Assembly: GCA_029851415.1 (NCBI GenBank)
Contig: CM056744.1
Span: 85,964,907 to 86,028,906 of the forward strand
Direction of reading: 5' to 3'
From: Eretmocerus hayati
Taxonomy: Eukaryota; Arthropoda; Insecta; Hymenoptera; Aphelinidae
Length of the DNA stretch: 64,000 bases
Part shown: in pieces, positions 48,495 through 61,813 of the stretch
Layout: each line of letters begins with the position of its first letter
Numbering within the stretch: the first letter of the stretch is position 1
Notes under the pieces: model-generated
Database searches by the model: none
What the model was told of the DNA's origin: nothing
What the model saw: the letters and a program-made list of their open reading frames with translations, nothing else
Made by a program: the position numbers and the translations under genes

Positions 48495-49371
48495 AAAGGA
48501 CACCGCAGAAAAAGCGGGGATTTCTGCCCTCGGTGGATTTTCATGAGAAACCAGAGACAGATAGATGGAAACACGCTAACTTCGATGACACCGTCGAAAA
48601 GTCGGACTAAATTCGCCTTTCGGAGCACGATTCGTTAGAAAATCAGTATTTACTTGGTTAGGTTGACTGTCTGTTTACACTGGCGAGTGAGTTGTGGAAC
48701 ATGGAAAATCGATAACAGCACATCAAGATATCCGGTCCGTACCGTGCTCTTGAATACCACGATTGTGCATAGAATAGGAATCATCCATAATTATTAGTGC
48801 CGCAGAGTATTTGTATTGAGGGCTGGGCAGTTTTAAGAAACTCTTGATGTTTTCATCACCTTTAAACCAGTTGAAACTAGCTTGTTTTAATGTTCCAACG
48901 AATTGATGAATTCTACTGCATCATCAATGTTATGATCGAATTCGAAATAGTATGACTCTAGAAAAAACTACGTATCGTGCAGCATACGTGTAAAAATGAG
49001 CATCATCGGCTAACAATGAGAACACCACGAATAAATCGGCACGGTTCGCAGCAGTTGATTATCTCGCGTGAAAAGTTCATACTTGGCATGATTCAAAATA
49101 CAGATGCCAATGTTGAGGGCCGAGCCCCTAAAATTCGCTATCTGGTTTTAGACTCGTACTGTTTTTTGCGTTCTACGACTCGCCAGTGTAAACAGACAGT
49201 CAACGTAACCAAGAAAATACTGATTTTTTAACAAATCGTGCTACGAAAAGCGAATTTAGTCCGAATTTCCTGCGGCGTCGTCGTAATTAGCGCGTTTTCA
49301 TCTATCTATCTCTGATTTCTTATGAAAATCCACCGAGGGCAGAAATCCACGCTTTTTCTGCGGTGTCCTTT
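48495..49371. mobile_element. Long-TIR element (~877 bp)
   Basis: The arms 48,495-48,700 and 49,167-49,371 are inverted copies. Shared blocks: AAAGGACACCGCAGAAAAAG, ATTTCTGCCCTCGGTGGATT and the AACAGACAGTCAAC / GTTGACTGTCTGTTT block. The centre is non-palindromic with no transposase frame. I could not establish a TSD. Confidence 0.75.
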
Positions 49372-51740
49372 CTAGCTAATTGAGTTTGTGCTGATTTCTG
49401 GTCATCCTGACAAGTGAGGATAATGATCAACCGATTCCATTATTATGGAATCGATCTGCTCTCACCGAAATTCTCGTAACAGTGAGATCTCCTAAGTAAT
49501 AAATGCTGTTGCAAAGTTATCCCATTCCGGTTCAACCAAGGAACTCAACTTTAAACGCTTAGATTGCTAACCAAAAACGTCCAAATGGACTTCATGGACC
49601 CCGCAAATGAAAGCTGAAACTAGGAACTTCCGACTGACTTCAGACCCAATTCAACTCTGATGCGAGATGTACAAGTTATACCCGAGGTTCATTGGAAATA
49701 TGCTATCTTTGTTCCAAAGTTACCCCAGTTGATGATGCCAAATGTGTTTGAATAAAAATACGTGTATAAAAATTTGAATGCAGTGATTTGGAGTTCCCTG
49801 ATAAAAATAAAACCATTACGTGTACCGTGTGAGTTTCTGCGATAATATCAATATATGGGGTAAGTACACATTGGCTCAAGTCCTGGCCTAGCTCACATAT
49901 ACCACATACACACACTCATGCACCCACGTGCCGAATTCGTAATTCATCGGAAGCTGCTGCTGCGCTGCAGGCAAGTGAGAATAGCTCGAAAATCTATATC
50001 TATAGATAAACGAGAAGGGGCCATGTGATGCAAATTTTGCCGATGCGTTGAGAAAATTATGCAGATTACGCGGTTACGCGCGCGAGAGAGCCACCAGTAT
50101 TAGGTACTTCGGGCTCTGCGGCGACGGCCAATAACGAGCGACGATGTCTACACAAACGTCTGTGAGTGTGAGCAAGGTGAATATATCTATACACATATAT
50201 ATGTACATGAGGAAGTGTGGTTGGGCGCTCGTGCTGATGGTATAAGTAATGCACAAGCTCACCAGTGAAGATGGCTTTGCTCGCGGGACGTCCCGCGGAT
50301 ACGTTTACTAGGTAGTCTGAGTAGTAGAGCGATGTAAGTATAGCTCTCCTCGGGGATCCACTTCAGGCATTCTCTACGACCCTGATTTATATCTTGAATG
50401 AGGCTGTCGAGGAGTGAGACTGGGAGCACAGATTTTCAACATAACGCTCGACTTTCAATACACTTACGTAAAATAGCGTGAAAATTTCAGAGATGTTGCG
50501 TTCAAAATGAATGTTGAATCTTGTTGTCGCTCTGGGCGATGAGCAATTTGTCAAGATTGGAAAAGTTGTAAGACGTTGTTGTTGTACTACTAGCTTGTGT
50601 AAGTGTTTTGGAGAGATTATCTCTGAGGATGAAGTTGTACAATCTTTTAGCTAGATATTTGGTACAAGTTGGTCAAGTTTGAGGAAAGACGATGGGCGAT
50701 TCGATGTTCCAAGCATTTCAGTCATTGTGAAGGTGTACTGTGAGATATACTCAAGCTCTGACTCAATCGTGCGAGTTGAGACGTTCTTGATTGATTATTC
50801 TTTTCGAAAACGTAACGTTTAATTGAATCTGAAGTGTTGCATAAAGTTCTTTGATCATCGGTTTTTGAGTGATGCCGAGGGTGATGCGTATCTGCTGAAT
50901 CCGATTTTGCTAGAAATTGTTCACGAAGCTAGCGGTAACTCATTGATGCATCCACTCACACAGTCGAATGTAATGTAGAATTTTTTCTTTGGTTCATTTT
51001 GAACAGACTAGTGATCATTTTTTCACATACATCGGAAGAGTCTGGAAGAGTTTCTGGAATCTTTTTGGTTGCAAGAGATTCAGAATTGGAGTGAAAATGA
51101 TTTATCTCTAGAATTCGATCGAAGGAAATCTTCTCCTATTTTCACTAAATTGATATGATCTGGATTCCAGAAATGATTTTTTCAATAGCCAAAACTTGCA
51201 ATCGTGAATGGATTCTATGAATGTGTGTTTTCCGTCTTTTTCGCTGCTTTGAATCTTTTGTGCTGCTGCCACGATCGTATAAACAAACAAATGAAAACAA
51301 TTCACTACTCGATCGCAACGCCATGCTCGGGGTGGTGAAAATCGGTATTACGCCTCGCCCCAGTAAGAGGACCACTCTTTCATGCCGGAGTTTCCAGACC
51401 CATTTATACGACCGTGTCTGCTGCTAAGTCGCAGAGCTGCCGGGGAATGAATTTTTTGGATCGCAGATGAAAATGACGATGGACATGTTTTCACCGGTCT
51501 TTGTCTATGAAAGCTGTCCGATTCTGCGAAATTCTTCTCCTTTGCGAGTTTTTTTTCCAAGAAATATAAGGATGATACAGCTCTCGTTGCAAAAGTAGGT
51601 TGACAAGATGAGGGCAAAGCCTCGTGATCGCCACATAATGCATCTAAATGTCCTCTCAGATCAGAAGAAATAATGGATAAATAAATTATCTGAATGAAGA
51701 AGATTAAGGCCAGTCCGTACTGCTTACTACTCCATGGATG
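49372..51740. other. Unassigned, apparently low-copy DNA
   Basis: It contains the 16-bp perfect palindrome CGCGGGACGTCCCGCG at 50,282-50,297 and a GTAAGTATAG donor-like site about 35 bp after it. No supported gene. Possible host 5' region. Confidence 0.35.
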
Positions 51741-51769
51741 ACGCCACGGTGATCTGCATAGCGTAATTT

Positions 51770-52100
51770 AAACAATATTAAATTCTTAAATAGTTGCAAA
51801 AACTTTTCGGACCAAATCATTGAAATAGCGCGCTTCCCAATAAAATTTCCAATCGTTTGAGCCTTGTTGCATCTCAAAACTCGTGGTATATTTTGCGAAA
51901 TTTGGAAAACGGCAATCGTGCATGACAGCATGGTTCCTATGATGCGGCAGCGACAGCTGAAGATTGCCATTTTCCAAATCTCACAAAATATATCACGAGT
52001 TTTGAGACGCAGCAAAGCTCAAACAATTGGAAATATCACTGGGAAGCGCGCTGACTCGATGATTCAATCCGAAAAGTTTTGGATCATTTAAAAATGAGAT
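51770..52100. repeat. Imperfect palindrome (~330 bp)
   Basis: The arms around 51,800-51,925 and 51,945-52,080 are inverted copies. Shared blocks: GCGCGCTTCCCA, CTCAAAACTCGTG, then AATTTGGAAAACGGCAAT. The centre is about 51,936. No TSD determined. Confidence 0.75.
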
Positions 52101-53045
52101 ATTGTTGGAAAATCTGAATATACTCCGGTCCATGTTTGGTTGGGGTTCTGAGGGGACTCCGAATTTGCCCTAGAGGAGCCTCAATTAATGAAATTTAAAT
52201 GAAATTACGGTCACAAGGATCATCATAGTCGATTATGAGTAACAGTTATTGAAGAGAATAATACGCAAATGTTACTGTCCATCAAGTATTTTTGAGTCAG
52301 CTATACTGCGGACAGTGTCAGGTGAGGTATATATTCTATGGCCTCGCCGTACGTGCGAAAGCAGAAAAATGTGAATAGCCCAAGGTATAGGTAATCTCCT
52401 GTTACGGTCTACAAGGATCTCAAATCGTATACTATAATATCCCTCTGGAACTGGACTGAAAAATCAGCAAGTTCAGGGCGATCAATTTTGCCATTCAGAA
52501 GACTCTATAGGAAAAATCAATCATTGCGGGTATGTTAGAATTTGATGGGATTTAATTCATAATTTTCTGAGATGTGTCTGTGCTCGTGATTATGTTAGAA
52601 CATCGATCTTCCTAATCTATTGGCAATGCTGCAGAGGAATATCCTCTTCCCCGATTCAAACTCGTCCATAAAATTTTTCATCCTGACCTCAGCTTGACAC
52701 AATGAAAATCGCTGATTTGAGAACGACTTCAACACAAAACGATAGTAGCAAGTGGAATGGCCCTAAAAGCTACAGAGTCGTAAGTACAATAGTTGTCATG
52801 CCCTGGAAGAATTAGTTTCGCAAACACAAAAAGTGGCTGTCGTTCGTGGTACATGAGTACTAACAGGAGTTTACGAGAAGCTAGAATAATCATGTTTCAT
52901 CAAAACTGGGACATTTCCTATTCGTATTTAAGTCGCAAGCGATTTTCGTAATAGAATTCTGTGAAATTTAGGAAAAATGTTGTATACGAATCATTCTTTG
53001 ATACCATATGAGATTTTCGACTCTGCCAGTGGATTTTTATTGATT
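52101..53045. other. Unassigned DNA
   Basis: No gene or repeat recognised. Confidence 0.4.
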
Positions 53046-53125
53046 TAAGGGGCCGTCCATAAACTACGTAGGCGGACAGGGGGGAGGGGGGGGGGTCATC
53101 GGCTTTGCTACGTAGACTCATATTT
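53045..53125. mobile_element. Fragment of a GGGGCCGTCCATAAA-type MITE
   Basis: TTAA is followed by GGGGCCGTCCATAAACTACG, then a GGGGGGAGGGGGGGGGGTCA run and GCTACGTAG. This combination is a recurrent terminal pattern of a MITE family found across insects. The expected second end (mirror of the first, then TTAA) is missing, so only one part is present. Confidence 0.6.
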
Positions 53126-56100
53126 TTGAATTGCGCGCCCAGCAAAGTGCCCGCGCTCCTGTCCAGCTCTTCACCTCCTTCTCTGTCTACCTAATGTTGA
53201 ACCGTATCATCTGCCAGACTCGAGTGTGTCTGTGTGTGTGTGTGTGTGTGTGTTACGATTTTCATTATGGATCATGATCCAGATGACCTGCTATATTCGT
53301 GATACGAATCTTCAAGATTTACAAATGATTGAAGCAATATTCGTCAAGAAGTGCAAGTGTAATTGTTTTTTAAGTTGCAGCATGAATAGTGATTTCTCTC
53401 GTTGAGTGTGTACTTAAAGTATCATTATAGCCGGGCGGCTATAAAAATGCGTATGCACTTCGTTGCGTAATTGCGGCTTTCCATCACTCGGGCTGAAAAC
53501 TGCGTTTTCAGCCCTCGTCATGGAAATCCCGCGATTACGCAAGTCAAGTGCATAATCTACTATGCTCATTCTTGGCAAGACGAAATCACCATAAAACATA
53601 TATTGCCATTGATAATATTCTTTGGAGAATTGTGGATCAGGGGAAATTGAGTTGGGGGGAAAAATGTATAAGCACCGCCAGTGAGGCCGATTACAGTGAA
53701 TGTGCAAGTATATGAATTCTGCATGACTCCATGGTCGTAACGAGTATAAGAGATACCATGAAAGTGTTATATTCCATGGCTCGGTGTAATTCTGAGTTGT
53801 AGAATGAATGATCTAATATTATAAATGAGATATCTCAACTTAACATGACAGTGGAAGCAAAGTAGTACTATCATGAGCTCGTAATAGAACGTGTTCAGCG
53901 TAAAATCCAACTGAATTCGAGACAACTTTTCATGAAAGACTCTTTTGTCTGACCTCTGCCTTTGGCAATCGAGAACAAAGTACGCGAGTGTAGGAGACAC
54001 AATGGTTTCTGTCTAAAGGCAAAAAATACACGAAAGTGGAGCAAAGAGCGTTTCGTTTGGGGCACGAAAGGATAAAAGATCTTACGAAAAGTCGCGGGCG
54101 AAGCTAGTTGCTCATGAAATCGGGCGGAAATATAAATGGCTTTTGCGGTACGGCAATCACGTTTACTAAGGAAAAATACACACACTTTCACAGGCCAATC
54201 GGCTTGGTTTGCTTATACACCCGCTCGCTCTTCGGATATCACACTTTTATCAGTAGCCATGGAGCATACTGATAGATTTTCTGAATTTATAAATATCCAC
54301 GGCTGGATTGACTCCGCTTCACACAACGAACGTCAATCTCCAATGATCCATCACGCCCCAGTCAACAATGTATTGTCCTCTTATCTGACCGCAGAGCCTA
54401 GCCCACATAAGCGCGTGGATTATGGCGATTGATCCACGAGCGAACATCAAATGCATGCAAACGCAGTAGCCTGACCACGCACAAACAATGGGCGTTTTCA
54501 GCTGTACGATGCGTACGAGCTTGGTGACACAGACTAGCTGGAACATCTCTCGTCTTTGAAATGGCTTAGTTTGCAAAATTGATTATGTCGTATGAATCAA
54601 AATCAAGTTCAGCATGTCAATTGTGAATTTTGCATAATATGGATTGTGTAGGATTCGAAAATTGAAGAAAATATTTGGCTTTCGCATTATTCGATGCCTC
54701 AGAAGCGTTTCTCATCTCAATCTATCATTACTGATTTGTGTTATCCGTTTGAAACTGATCTTGTGAGTGCGACACCTTCTGTATAGGATGGAGTGTGCGC
54801 TATCTGAATCTGTGTTCACCTCGATCAACTGATGAAGTATTCTAGTAAAACACGCCTTTAGGATTATCTTGCTCAGTACAGTTTTATGTGAAATGAATCA
54901 ATATTCACTCATCAATTCTCGTGATGAATAATTGTCCATCAACCTGTCAATCCATGTATATATAATATCTCAGAAGAATTTCGTGAATTCAATGGAATAA
55001 AGTATCCTCGCGCGGTGAAATAACCCGCGAAGTACTTTTTCTTCATCTCGTCATCATCATCATCAATATGATCATTGTACCCTGAACCAAATTGGGATTG
55101 ATGTAAGTGTAAAATGTTTGTGAGACGACCATAATTTTTTTTAGGGTGGATGAAAGGTATTCATCCATTCATTCACTTGTCCATGAAATGAAGATCGCCA
55201 CGTTTTTTTCATTCCAAAAAGAATAATCCCGACCGTCTGCAACATTTGATGATGTCTGACCATATCTTGATCTGATCTACTGGCGGCCATAAAGAAGTTT
55301 CTCACTCACATCAGTTGCTCTCACGTAATAAGAATTATTATGATGGATTTGATTGTCACATAGCCTGATGTCTCTGAAATATGATCCATTCTCCAATATC
55401 TCAGTCTAAATTTAGACTGAGATATTGAGATTAATCATTCAAAAAATTGAAGAGTATCTCATTTCAGCTATGCATGACGAAACACAACGACTGATTTCTC
55501 GCAACTGTAGACATCAATTTGCAAACAAAGTTTGTGCCTCCTAGTTTCTCATCATTTTCAACGCTGTCATGACTAATGAGATCCTTCGAATGAACTCGAG
55601 TAGAAATTCGATGCTTCGACAGATTGGAGCGTCTGATGCACTCACTGTGTATCCGAGCTGCTACAGAGTGCGTCAGAGAGTCAGTCAAGTCTGCGTTGCA
55701 CATTCATTCGGTTCGAGTCAATCAAGCGACAAAATCGAAATGCACTCGGTCGCATCACTCCTTCTACTACTTCTTTCGATCAAAGAATTGCGCATCCACT
55801 CACTAGTCAGTTGCTACTACTGCTGCTTTTTCGCTGGGAAATTCAAGCTCTTCATCTTACTATCACCACTACTACTACTATCACTACTACCACTACAGAT
55901 GTATCTTTTGACGATATCGTAAAATTTCTCACACGCACATCTACCCGTCCTCAGATGATCGTCCAGCTCTTTCTTCCTTTCTTTCTTTAAAATGAGGTTA
56001 GATATTTCACACATTGCTAGCTCAACGCATCGCTGGAGTCCACGAGGTATTTCACCATTGAAGTTCCTTTTTCACCATCGCTATGCATCTATAGCGACAT

Positions 56101-56417
56101 AGCAATAAGTCGGGCCATCGCTCTGAGGCATCAGTACAGTCGTCGCTTCGGTTGGTTCTTTTCTTACTATCCTTCCGCACCTATTTATAACCGTTCTTGG
56201 CAGTTTTTTTTTTGCTGAACTCGATCCAACGATGAGTTCAAGCTAGCGATACTCAGCACGTTTACTTTTTTGTTTCTGCAAAAGGGCGTTGGTCGCTTTG
56301 TTCAGTCGATGAGCTAGCGTTCTCTCACTGAACGAGACGATTTGTCAACGCCTCAAGGCAGTGCACGTTTGTTGCTGCCACTTATGCAGCTCATTTAAAT
56401 TTGAGTCTGTGTGTATG

Positions 56418-56452
<35 letters not shown>

Positions 56453-57308
56453 TCCGACAAACGCGATAGTATGTGCAATGTAGTTGCTTAGAGCGACAAG
56501 GACGACGAGGAAGGGCTCGTGGAAAATTCATTGATTGATTCGGCTGAAAGAGAGGCTTTGAACCAGCGGTGCTCTCCCGGCGGATGCTTATCTTTGACGT
56601 TGGCTGGTGCAAATTTTGTTTCACTACGGGAGGGCCCTACTGCGCTGCGGCATCGTATCAATTATTCAACGAGACGTATCCGGTAGCGCAGCGTTTGGTA
56701 GAATAGCGTTGTTGAGTTCGAGTCATTGTGGCTTCGTTTAGAATCAGAGGCGAAGGTAAGCAAACTTGCTTGGAGTATTTTAAAGACAATATGGAGGTCT
56801 CAAATCGTTATTCAGCCTGTCATCAGCAATGGTATTGAAATAAGATGTTGGGAGATTGCCGGGTTCATTCACGAGACTGCAATTTTTGGCCTATTTTTTC
56901 AACGTAGAAACCGAATCCGTAGCCCATTTTCCGCTTGTATGTCAGGATTTTTCGTAAGACGCAAGAAATTCAATTCAGAATAGCAACCTTTTGACCTGGA
57001 TGAGAATCCTGACGTAGCCATTCAAGAAGGAGCGTAAGATCGTGTTCAGCGTCGGCAAAGCATATTTGGATGTCCCGCGCAAGCAACAACTTTGTTCCTC
57101 GTGATTTCTGAGTAGTGAAGATTCTTGCGGGAACGGATATTCTCTCATGTTTTTGACCCCCGAGAGATGAAATGTGTCCCGTTTCAGCGAAAATCTCGAC
57201 TGCTCAAAAATTACGTGGGCAAAAAATCTAGTTTGCGCGAGGCATCCAAATATTCTGTCCGATGCAATATGACAGTCCAAACAGCTCCATGCTCTGTGTT
57301 TTGAGGTA
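53126..57308. other. Unassigned DNA with GT microsatellites
   Basis: (GT)n runs lie at about 53,229-53,253 and 56,420-56,449. A 34-bp perfect palindrome lies at 55,394-55,427. No gene was recognised; short open frames lack motifs. A GGTAAGCAA donor-like site at about 56,754 follows GC-richer sequence, so a host exon is possible but unsupported. Confidence 0.35.
55394..55427. repeat. 34-bp perfect palindrome
   Basis: CAATATCTCAGTCTAAA followed directly by its exact reverse complement, with no spacer. Confidence 0.95.
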
Positions 57309-58398
57309 CAGTACTTTTCATAAATAATGGATCAAGTAGGGTCTCACTAAAACAGTGCTATTTCCAATATACTTTGTCGTACGGGAATTTTGAAAAAAGC
57401 ATCTGAAGAATCACAAAAAAATCTATCGATTCATGGATTTGAAATATTCATTGCATCCTTTTTGATCGACCGTAGTGAACGATGAAAATCTAAAAAATTT
57501 CTCCTTCAATCAATCACCTACAACTTTGGCGGGAGTAATCCAATCACAAAAATACTCCCGGAATCTTGTAGATCTTTTCAAAACCTACAATTTCCCTTTT
57601 TTGAAGTTCTCTCTACGACTTTTCCTGTCCAAGTAACGAGCTTGGAAAGAAAACTTTGGATTACATGGACTGCTTATGGAGATGCCGAAGCTGGCGCCTG
57701 TTTCGTCTCGCCTTGGTCTAGTCTAGCGCAAAAATTCATCAAAAAAATACCATGGCACATGATTTTGGCGTAAAATGATCTCGTCTTTTGAAATATTTGA
57801 TCAGATTTGGTCGCTAATGTGATCTATAGGGACAAAACATGAAATGAATCAATTTCCCCAATAAAACTTGAAATCGCGGTTGCCTCCAATCCAAAACCAA
57901 ATCTGATCTGATATTCTGAAAGATGAGATCATTTTACGTCAAAATCATGTGCCATGATATTTTTTTGATGAATTTTTGCACTAGAATGGAGCAAGACAAA
58001 ACGAAACAGGCGCCAGCTTCGGCATCTCCATTAGCAGTCCATGTAATACAAAGTTTTCTTTCCAAGCTCGTTACTTGGACAGGAAATGTCGTAGAGAGAA
58101 CTTTAAAAAAGGGGAATTGTAGGTTGTGAAAAGATTTACAAGATTTCGTGAGGATTTTTGTGATCCGATCATTCCCGCCAAAGTTGTAGATGATTGATTG
58201 AAGGAGAAATCTCTTAGATTTTCATCGTTGACTACGGGCGATCAAAAAGGACGCAATGAATGTTTTAAATCCATGAATCGATAGATTTTTTTGTGATCTT
58301 CCAGATGCTTTTTTCAAAATTCCCGTACGACAAAGTATATAGGAAATATCACTGTTTTAGTGAGACCCTACTTGATCCATTTTTTATGAAAGGTACTA
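57309..58398. mobile_element. Fold-back element (1,090 bp) with TA duplication
   Basis: The ends CAGTACTTTTCATAAATAAT and, in mirror, TAGTACCTTTCATAAAAAAT are flanked by TA (57,307-57,308 and 58,399-58,400). The arms pair for more than 500 bp each around a centre near 57,850, with scattered differences. No transposase. Probably a Tc1/mariner-type MITE. Confidence 0.88.
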
Positions 58399-58468
58399 TA
58401 CCATGCGAAAACTTTCTTCCAGATCAAGGAAACTTCTTATGAACGTGTTTTTATGCATATACCAAATC

Positions 58469-58520
58469 CCTGACGTGTAAGCGTGTAATTTGAGCCTGAC
58501 GTGTAAGCGTGTAATTTGAG
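58469..58520 (+). repeat. 26-bp direct duplication
   Basis: CCTGACGTGTAAGCGTGTAA plus TTTGAG occurs twice back to back without mismatch. Confidence 0.95.
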
Positions 58521-58828
58521 TCAGATGTCGACCGGTATTGAACCAAAATAGAAAAATCGGGATTCAGAATCAGTATTGTAGATCACACTTATTTGACAAG
58601 AGGCGATGTAAAGATGTAGTGAATAAGTTCCTGAGCTCCGATTCTATTCGAGATCTATCAATTCACATGTTTTTATCCTCCCAAAACTTCTCATGGATAG
58701 GTATAGAGACTTTCTGAGGCAATTCAGTTGTGAAACATACGAGTTGAATATTTGGTCTCGTCGATCTTGAAGGACGGTGGGGAACTAAATAAATTCCCAA
58801 AATTTCATGATGGAAATCTTATTGCAAC

Positions 58829-58861
58829 GTTTCGTCCACTAGGTTTTGGGGACCTCATCAG
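58829..58861 (-). ncRNA. Hammerhead-ribozyme-like core, left copy
   Basis: On the minus strand CTGATGA is followed by G, then GTCC, a 12-nt loop, GGAC and GAAAC. That is the conserved hammerhead core with a 4-bp stem II; one extra G stands before the stem. Penelope-like elements are known to carry hammerhead motifs in their terminal repeats. I could not find the partner of stem I nearby, so self-cleavage of a monomer is unproven. Confidence 0.6.
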
Positions 58862-59159
58862 GCTTCTGGTTTCTGTTTTGACATATGTATAAAGATAGAA
58901 AATATGAAATTTTTTACAAATGATGGATGTATAAATATTCAAGATGCGCAACTTACGTTATTCTTTAGATCGTCATGATATTTTGAACGATCTTGTAATA
59001 GAGAACAGACATAACGTCTAGTTCCTGTCAATACAAGTAAACAGAGTGACTCATCGGTCTCATTTTTCACTCATATTTATGTTAGCGCGATCGCAGTGTA
59101 CAGCAGGTGACATATATATGAAAAGTAGTGCATGTGGGAGAGAGAAAGAGAGCGGGGGG

Positions 59160-60283
59160 TCAACGAGCTTTGTCAGCCGTTGTCCACAACGGGTTATATA
59201 TTCGACTGAGATTTTGAATATCGTCTTTTCTATTGATGCAATTCTCATCGAATTTTATATGGATCATTTCAGAAATCAACCGTTTTTTCCAATTTTTCTC
59301 TGTGTCTAAAATTTTGGTTTGATCCCAATGGAAATCGTGTTTATCATTTAGTCTGTGAACAGAAACTACGGACTTTTTATCTTTGTTTGTAATATGATCT
59401 TTTATGCGTGTACCTAGTTGTCTTTTTGTCTCTCCCACATACGTTGCTGGGCAATCTTTACACTGAAATTTATAAACAACACCAGTTTTGCTAAATTTAT
59501 CTAGTTGGTCCTTACCTAATTTTACTATTGAGCTTAATGACTTGGAAACTTTTGGAAGAGTGTGAATATCGTTATGTTTGAACAAAGCATCACATTTTTC
59601 GAATAAGCGTTCGTGGTATGGAATACAAATTTTGTTCTGGCCAGCATATAGAATTTGGTTGCAACGTATTCTTTCTGCTCTGTTCATGAGATCTTTTGAA
59701 CGATGTAATCTGGTTTTTATACATTTGTCAGTGAAATCTTCAGGATAATCATTGTCAGAAAGGAGTTGTTTTACAATTGACAAATTAGAGGAATGAAATT
59801 TTTCATGTGAAAGTGACGTGGCTCTGTCGACTAAATTGAACACTATGTTCCTCTTTTGATTCATGGTATGATTGGATTTGGAATTCAAGATCCTGCCTGA
59901 TGACGTTGGCTTTTGATACCAATTGGTGATGATTTTTTTTTTTCATCCTCTCGGATCAGAGATATGTCAAGGAAATTGATGGTATTATTGTTTTCAATCT
60001 CATGTGTGAACTGTAAATGCTCATTGTAACTGTTGAAAACATTGAGGACTACATCTACATGTTCTTTCTTCAAACACATTAGAGTATCATCGACATATCT
60101 ATAATAGAATAGAGGAGTGCAATCGTGATCATTTTTCAAATTACGTATGCATGAAGTTTCCAAGTCATCCATAACAATGTCTGCGAAAAGTTGAGAGATG
60201 GGTGATCTCATCGGACTACCAAAAATTTGTTGATAAATTCTATTATTGAATTGAAAAAATGTGTTGTCAAAAGCCCTACTCAT
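59160..60283 (-). pseudogene. Penelope-like RT-endonuclease, left copy
   Basis: The first frame (60,283-59,885) holds late RT motifs: FGSPMRSPISQLFADIVMD, then YYRYVDDTLM with the catalytic YVDD, then TINFLDISLI. A run of 11 T (59,933-59,943, plus strand) marks a frameshift. The second frame (59,888-59,160) continues with the RT tail (HTMNQKRNIVFNLVDRATSL) and the GIY-YIG endonuclease (VVYKFQCKDCPATYVGETK, then RTRI-like GTRIKDH). The CX2C between the GIY and YIG parts is the PLE signature. The product would be an RT with a C-terminal nicking endonuclease. Truncation and frameshift make it non-functional. Confidence 0.9.
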
Positions 60284-60299
60284 TTTCTTGCTCCATTTT

Positions 60300-61515
60300 A
60301 TATAAAGAGCTGAAGAAATGTACTAAACCGCCTGCATCACGCATTGACAATAGCTTTGAATTAAGAAAACGGTTTGAGACTTTAACGATCCCAAAAGATC
60401 ATTACTCCTTTCTCTCGACGTTAGCTCTCTGTTTACAAACATCCTATGCTGGTTAGTGCTAGAGGCGCTTGACCGCAGGTTTTCAGATACAACACATTTT
60501 TTCAATTCAATAATAAAATTTATCAACAAATTTTTGGTAGTCCGATGGGATCACCCATCTCCTCTATTCTATTATAGATATGTCGATGATACTCTAATAT
60601 GTGTGAAGAAAGAACATGTAGATGTAGTCCTCAATGTTTTCAACAGTTACAATGAGCATTTACAGTTCACACATGAGATTGAAAACAATAATACCATCAA
60701 TTTCCTTGACATATCTCTGATCCGAGAGGATGAAAAAAAAAATCATCACCAATTGGTATCAAAAGCCAACGTCATCAGGCAGGATCTTGAATTCCAAATC
60801 CAATCATACCATGAATCAAAAGAGGAACATAGTGTTCAATTTAGTCGACAGAGCCACGTCACTTTCACATGAAAAATTTCATTCTTCTAATTTGTCAATT
60901 GTAAAACAACTCCTTTCTGACAATGATTATCCTGAAGATTTCACTGACAAATGTATAAAAACCAGATTACATCGTTCAAAAGATCTCATGAACAGAGCAG
61001 AAAGCATACGTTGCAACCAAATTCTATATGCTGGCCAGAACAAAATTAGTATTCCATACCACGAACGCTTATTCGAAAAATGAAATGCTCTGTTCAAACA
61101 TAACGATATTCACACTCTTCCAAAAGTTTCCAAGTCGTTAAGCTCAATAGTAAAATTAGGTAAGGACCAACTAGATAAATTTAGCAAAACTGGTGTTGTT
61201 TATAAATTTCAGTGTAAAGATTGCCCAGCAACGTATGTGGGAGAGACAAAAAGACAACTAGGTACACGCATTAATGATCACGTTACAAACAAAGATAAAA
61301 AGTCCGTAGTTTCTGTTCACAGACTAAAAGATAAACACGATTTCTATTGGGATCAAACAAAAATTTTAGACTCAGAGAAAAATTGGAAAAAACGGTTGAT
61401 ACCTGAAATGATCCATATAAAATTCGATGAAAATTGCATCAATAGAAAAGACGATATTCAAAATCTCAGTCGAATATATAACCCGTTGTGGACAACGGCT
61501 GACAAAGCTCGTTGA
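60300..61515 (+). pseudogene. Penelope-like RT-endonuclease, right copy
   Basis: RT motif A region is damaged by frameshift near 60,420-60,450. About 30 codons before the YVDD box are deleted. YYRYVDDTLI is intact at about 60,575. A run of 10 A (60,733-60,742) shifts the frame. The endonuclease frame 60,730-61,515 has one in-frame TGA at 61,081 where the left copy has Cys. The GIY-YIG motif (CKDCPATYVGETKRQLGTRI) is intact at about 61,212-61,275. It is highly similar to the left copy over the shared part. Confidence 0.9.
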
Positions 61516-61813
61516 CCCCCTGCTCTCTTTCTCTCTCCCACATGCACTACTTTTCATATATATGTCACCTACTATATACTGCGATCGCGCTAATATAAAT
61601 ATGAGTGAAAAATGAGACCGATGACTCACTCTATTTACTTGTATTGACAGGAGCTAGACGTTATGTCTGTGCTCTATTACAAGATCGTTCAAAATATCAT
61701 GACGATCTAAAGAATAACGTAAGTTGCGCATCTTGAATATTTATACATCCATCATTTGTAAAAAATTTCATATTTTCTATCTTTATACATATGTCAAAAC
61801 AGAAACCAGAAGC

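Larger units (their letters stand above)
58737..60283 (-). mobile_element. Penelope-like element, left copy (5'-truncated)
   Basis: Minus-strand copy whose 3' end is at 58,737. It shows the late RT motifs and the GIY-YIG endonuclease, followed by about 420 bp of 3' non-coding sequence that includes a hammerhead-like core. It is the mirror image of 60,300-61,938. It starts within RT, so it lacks the 5' half of the element. Confidence 0.9.
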
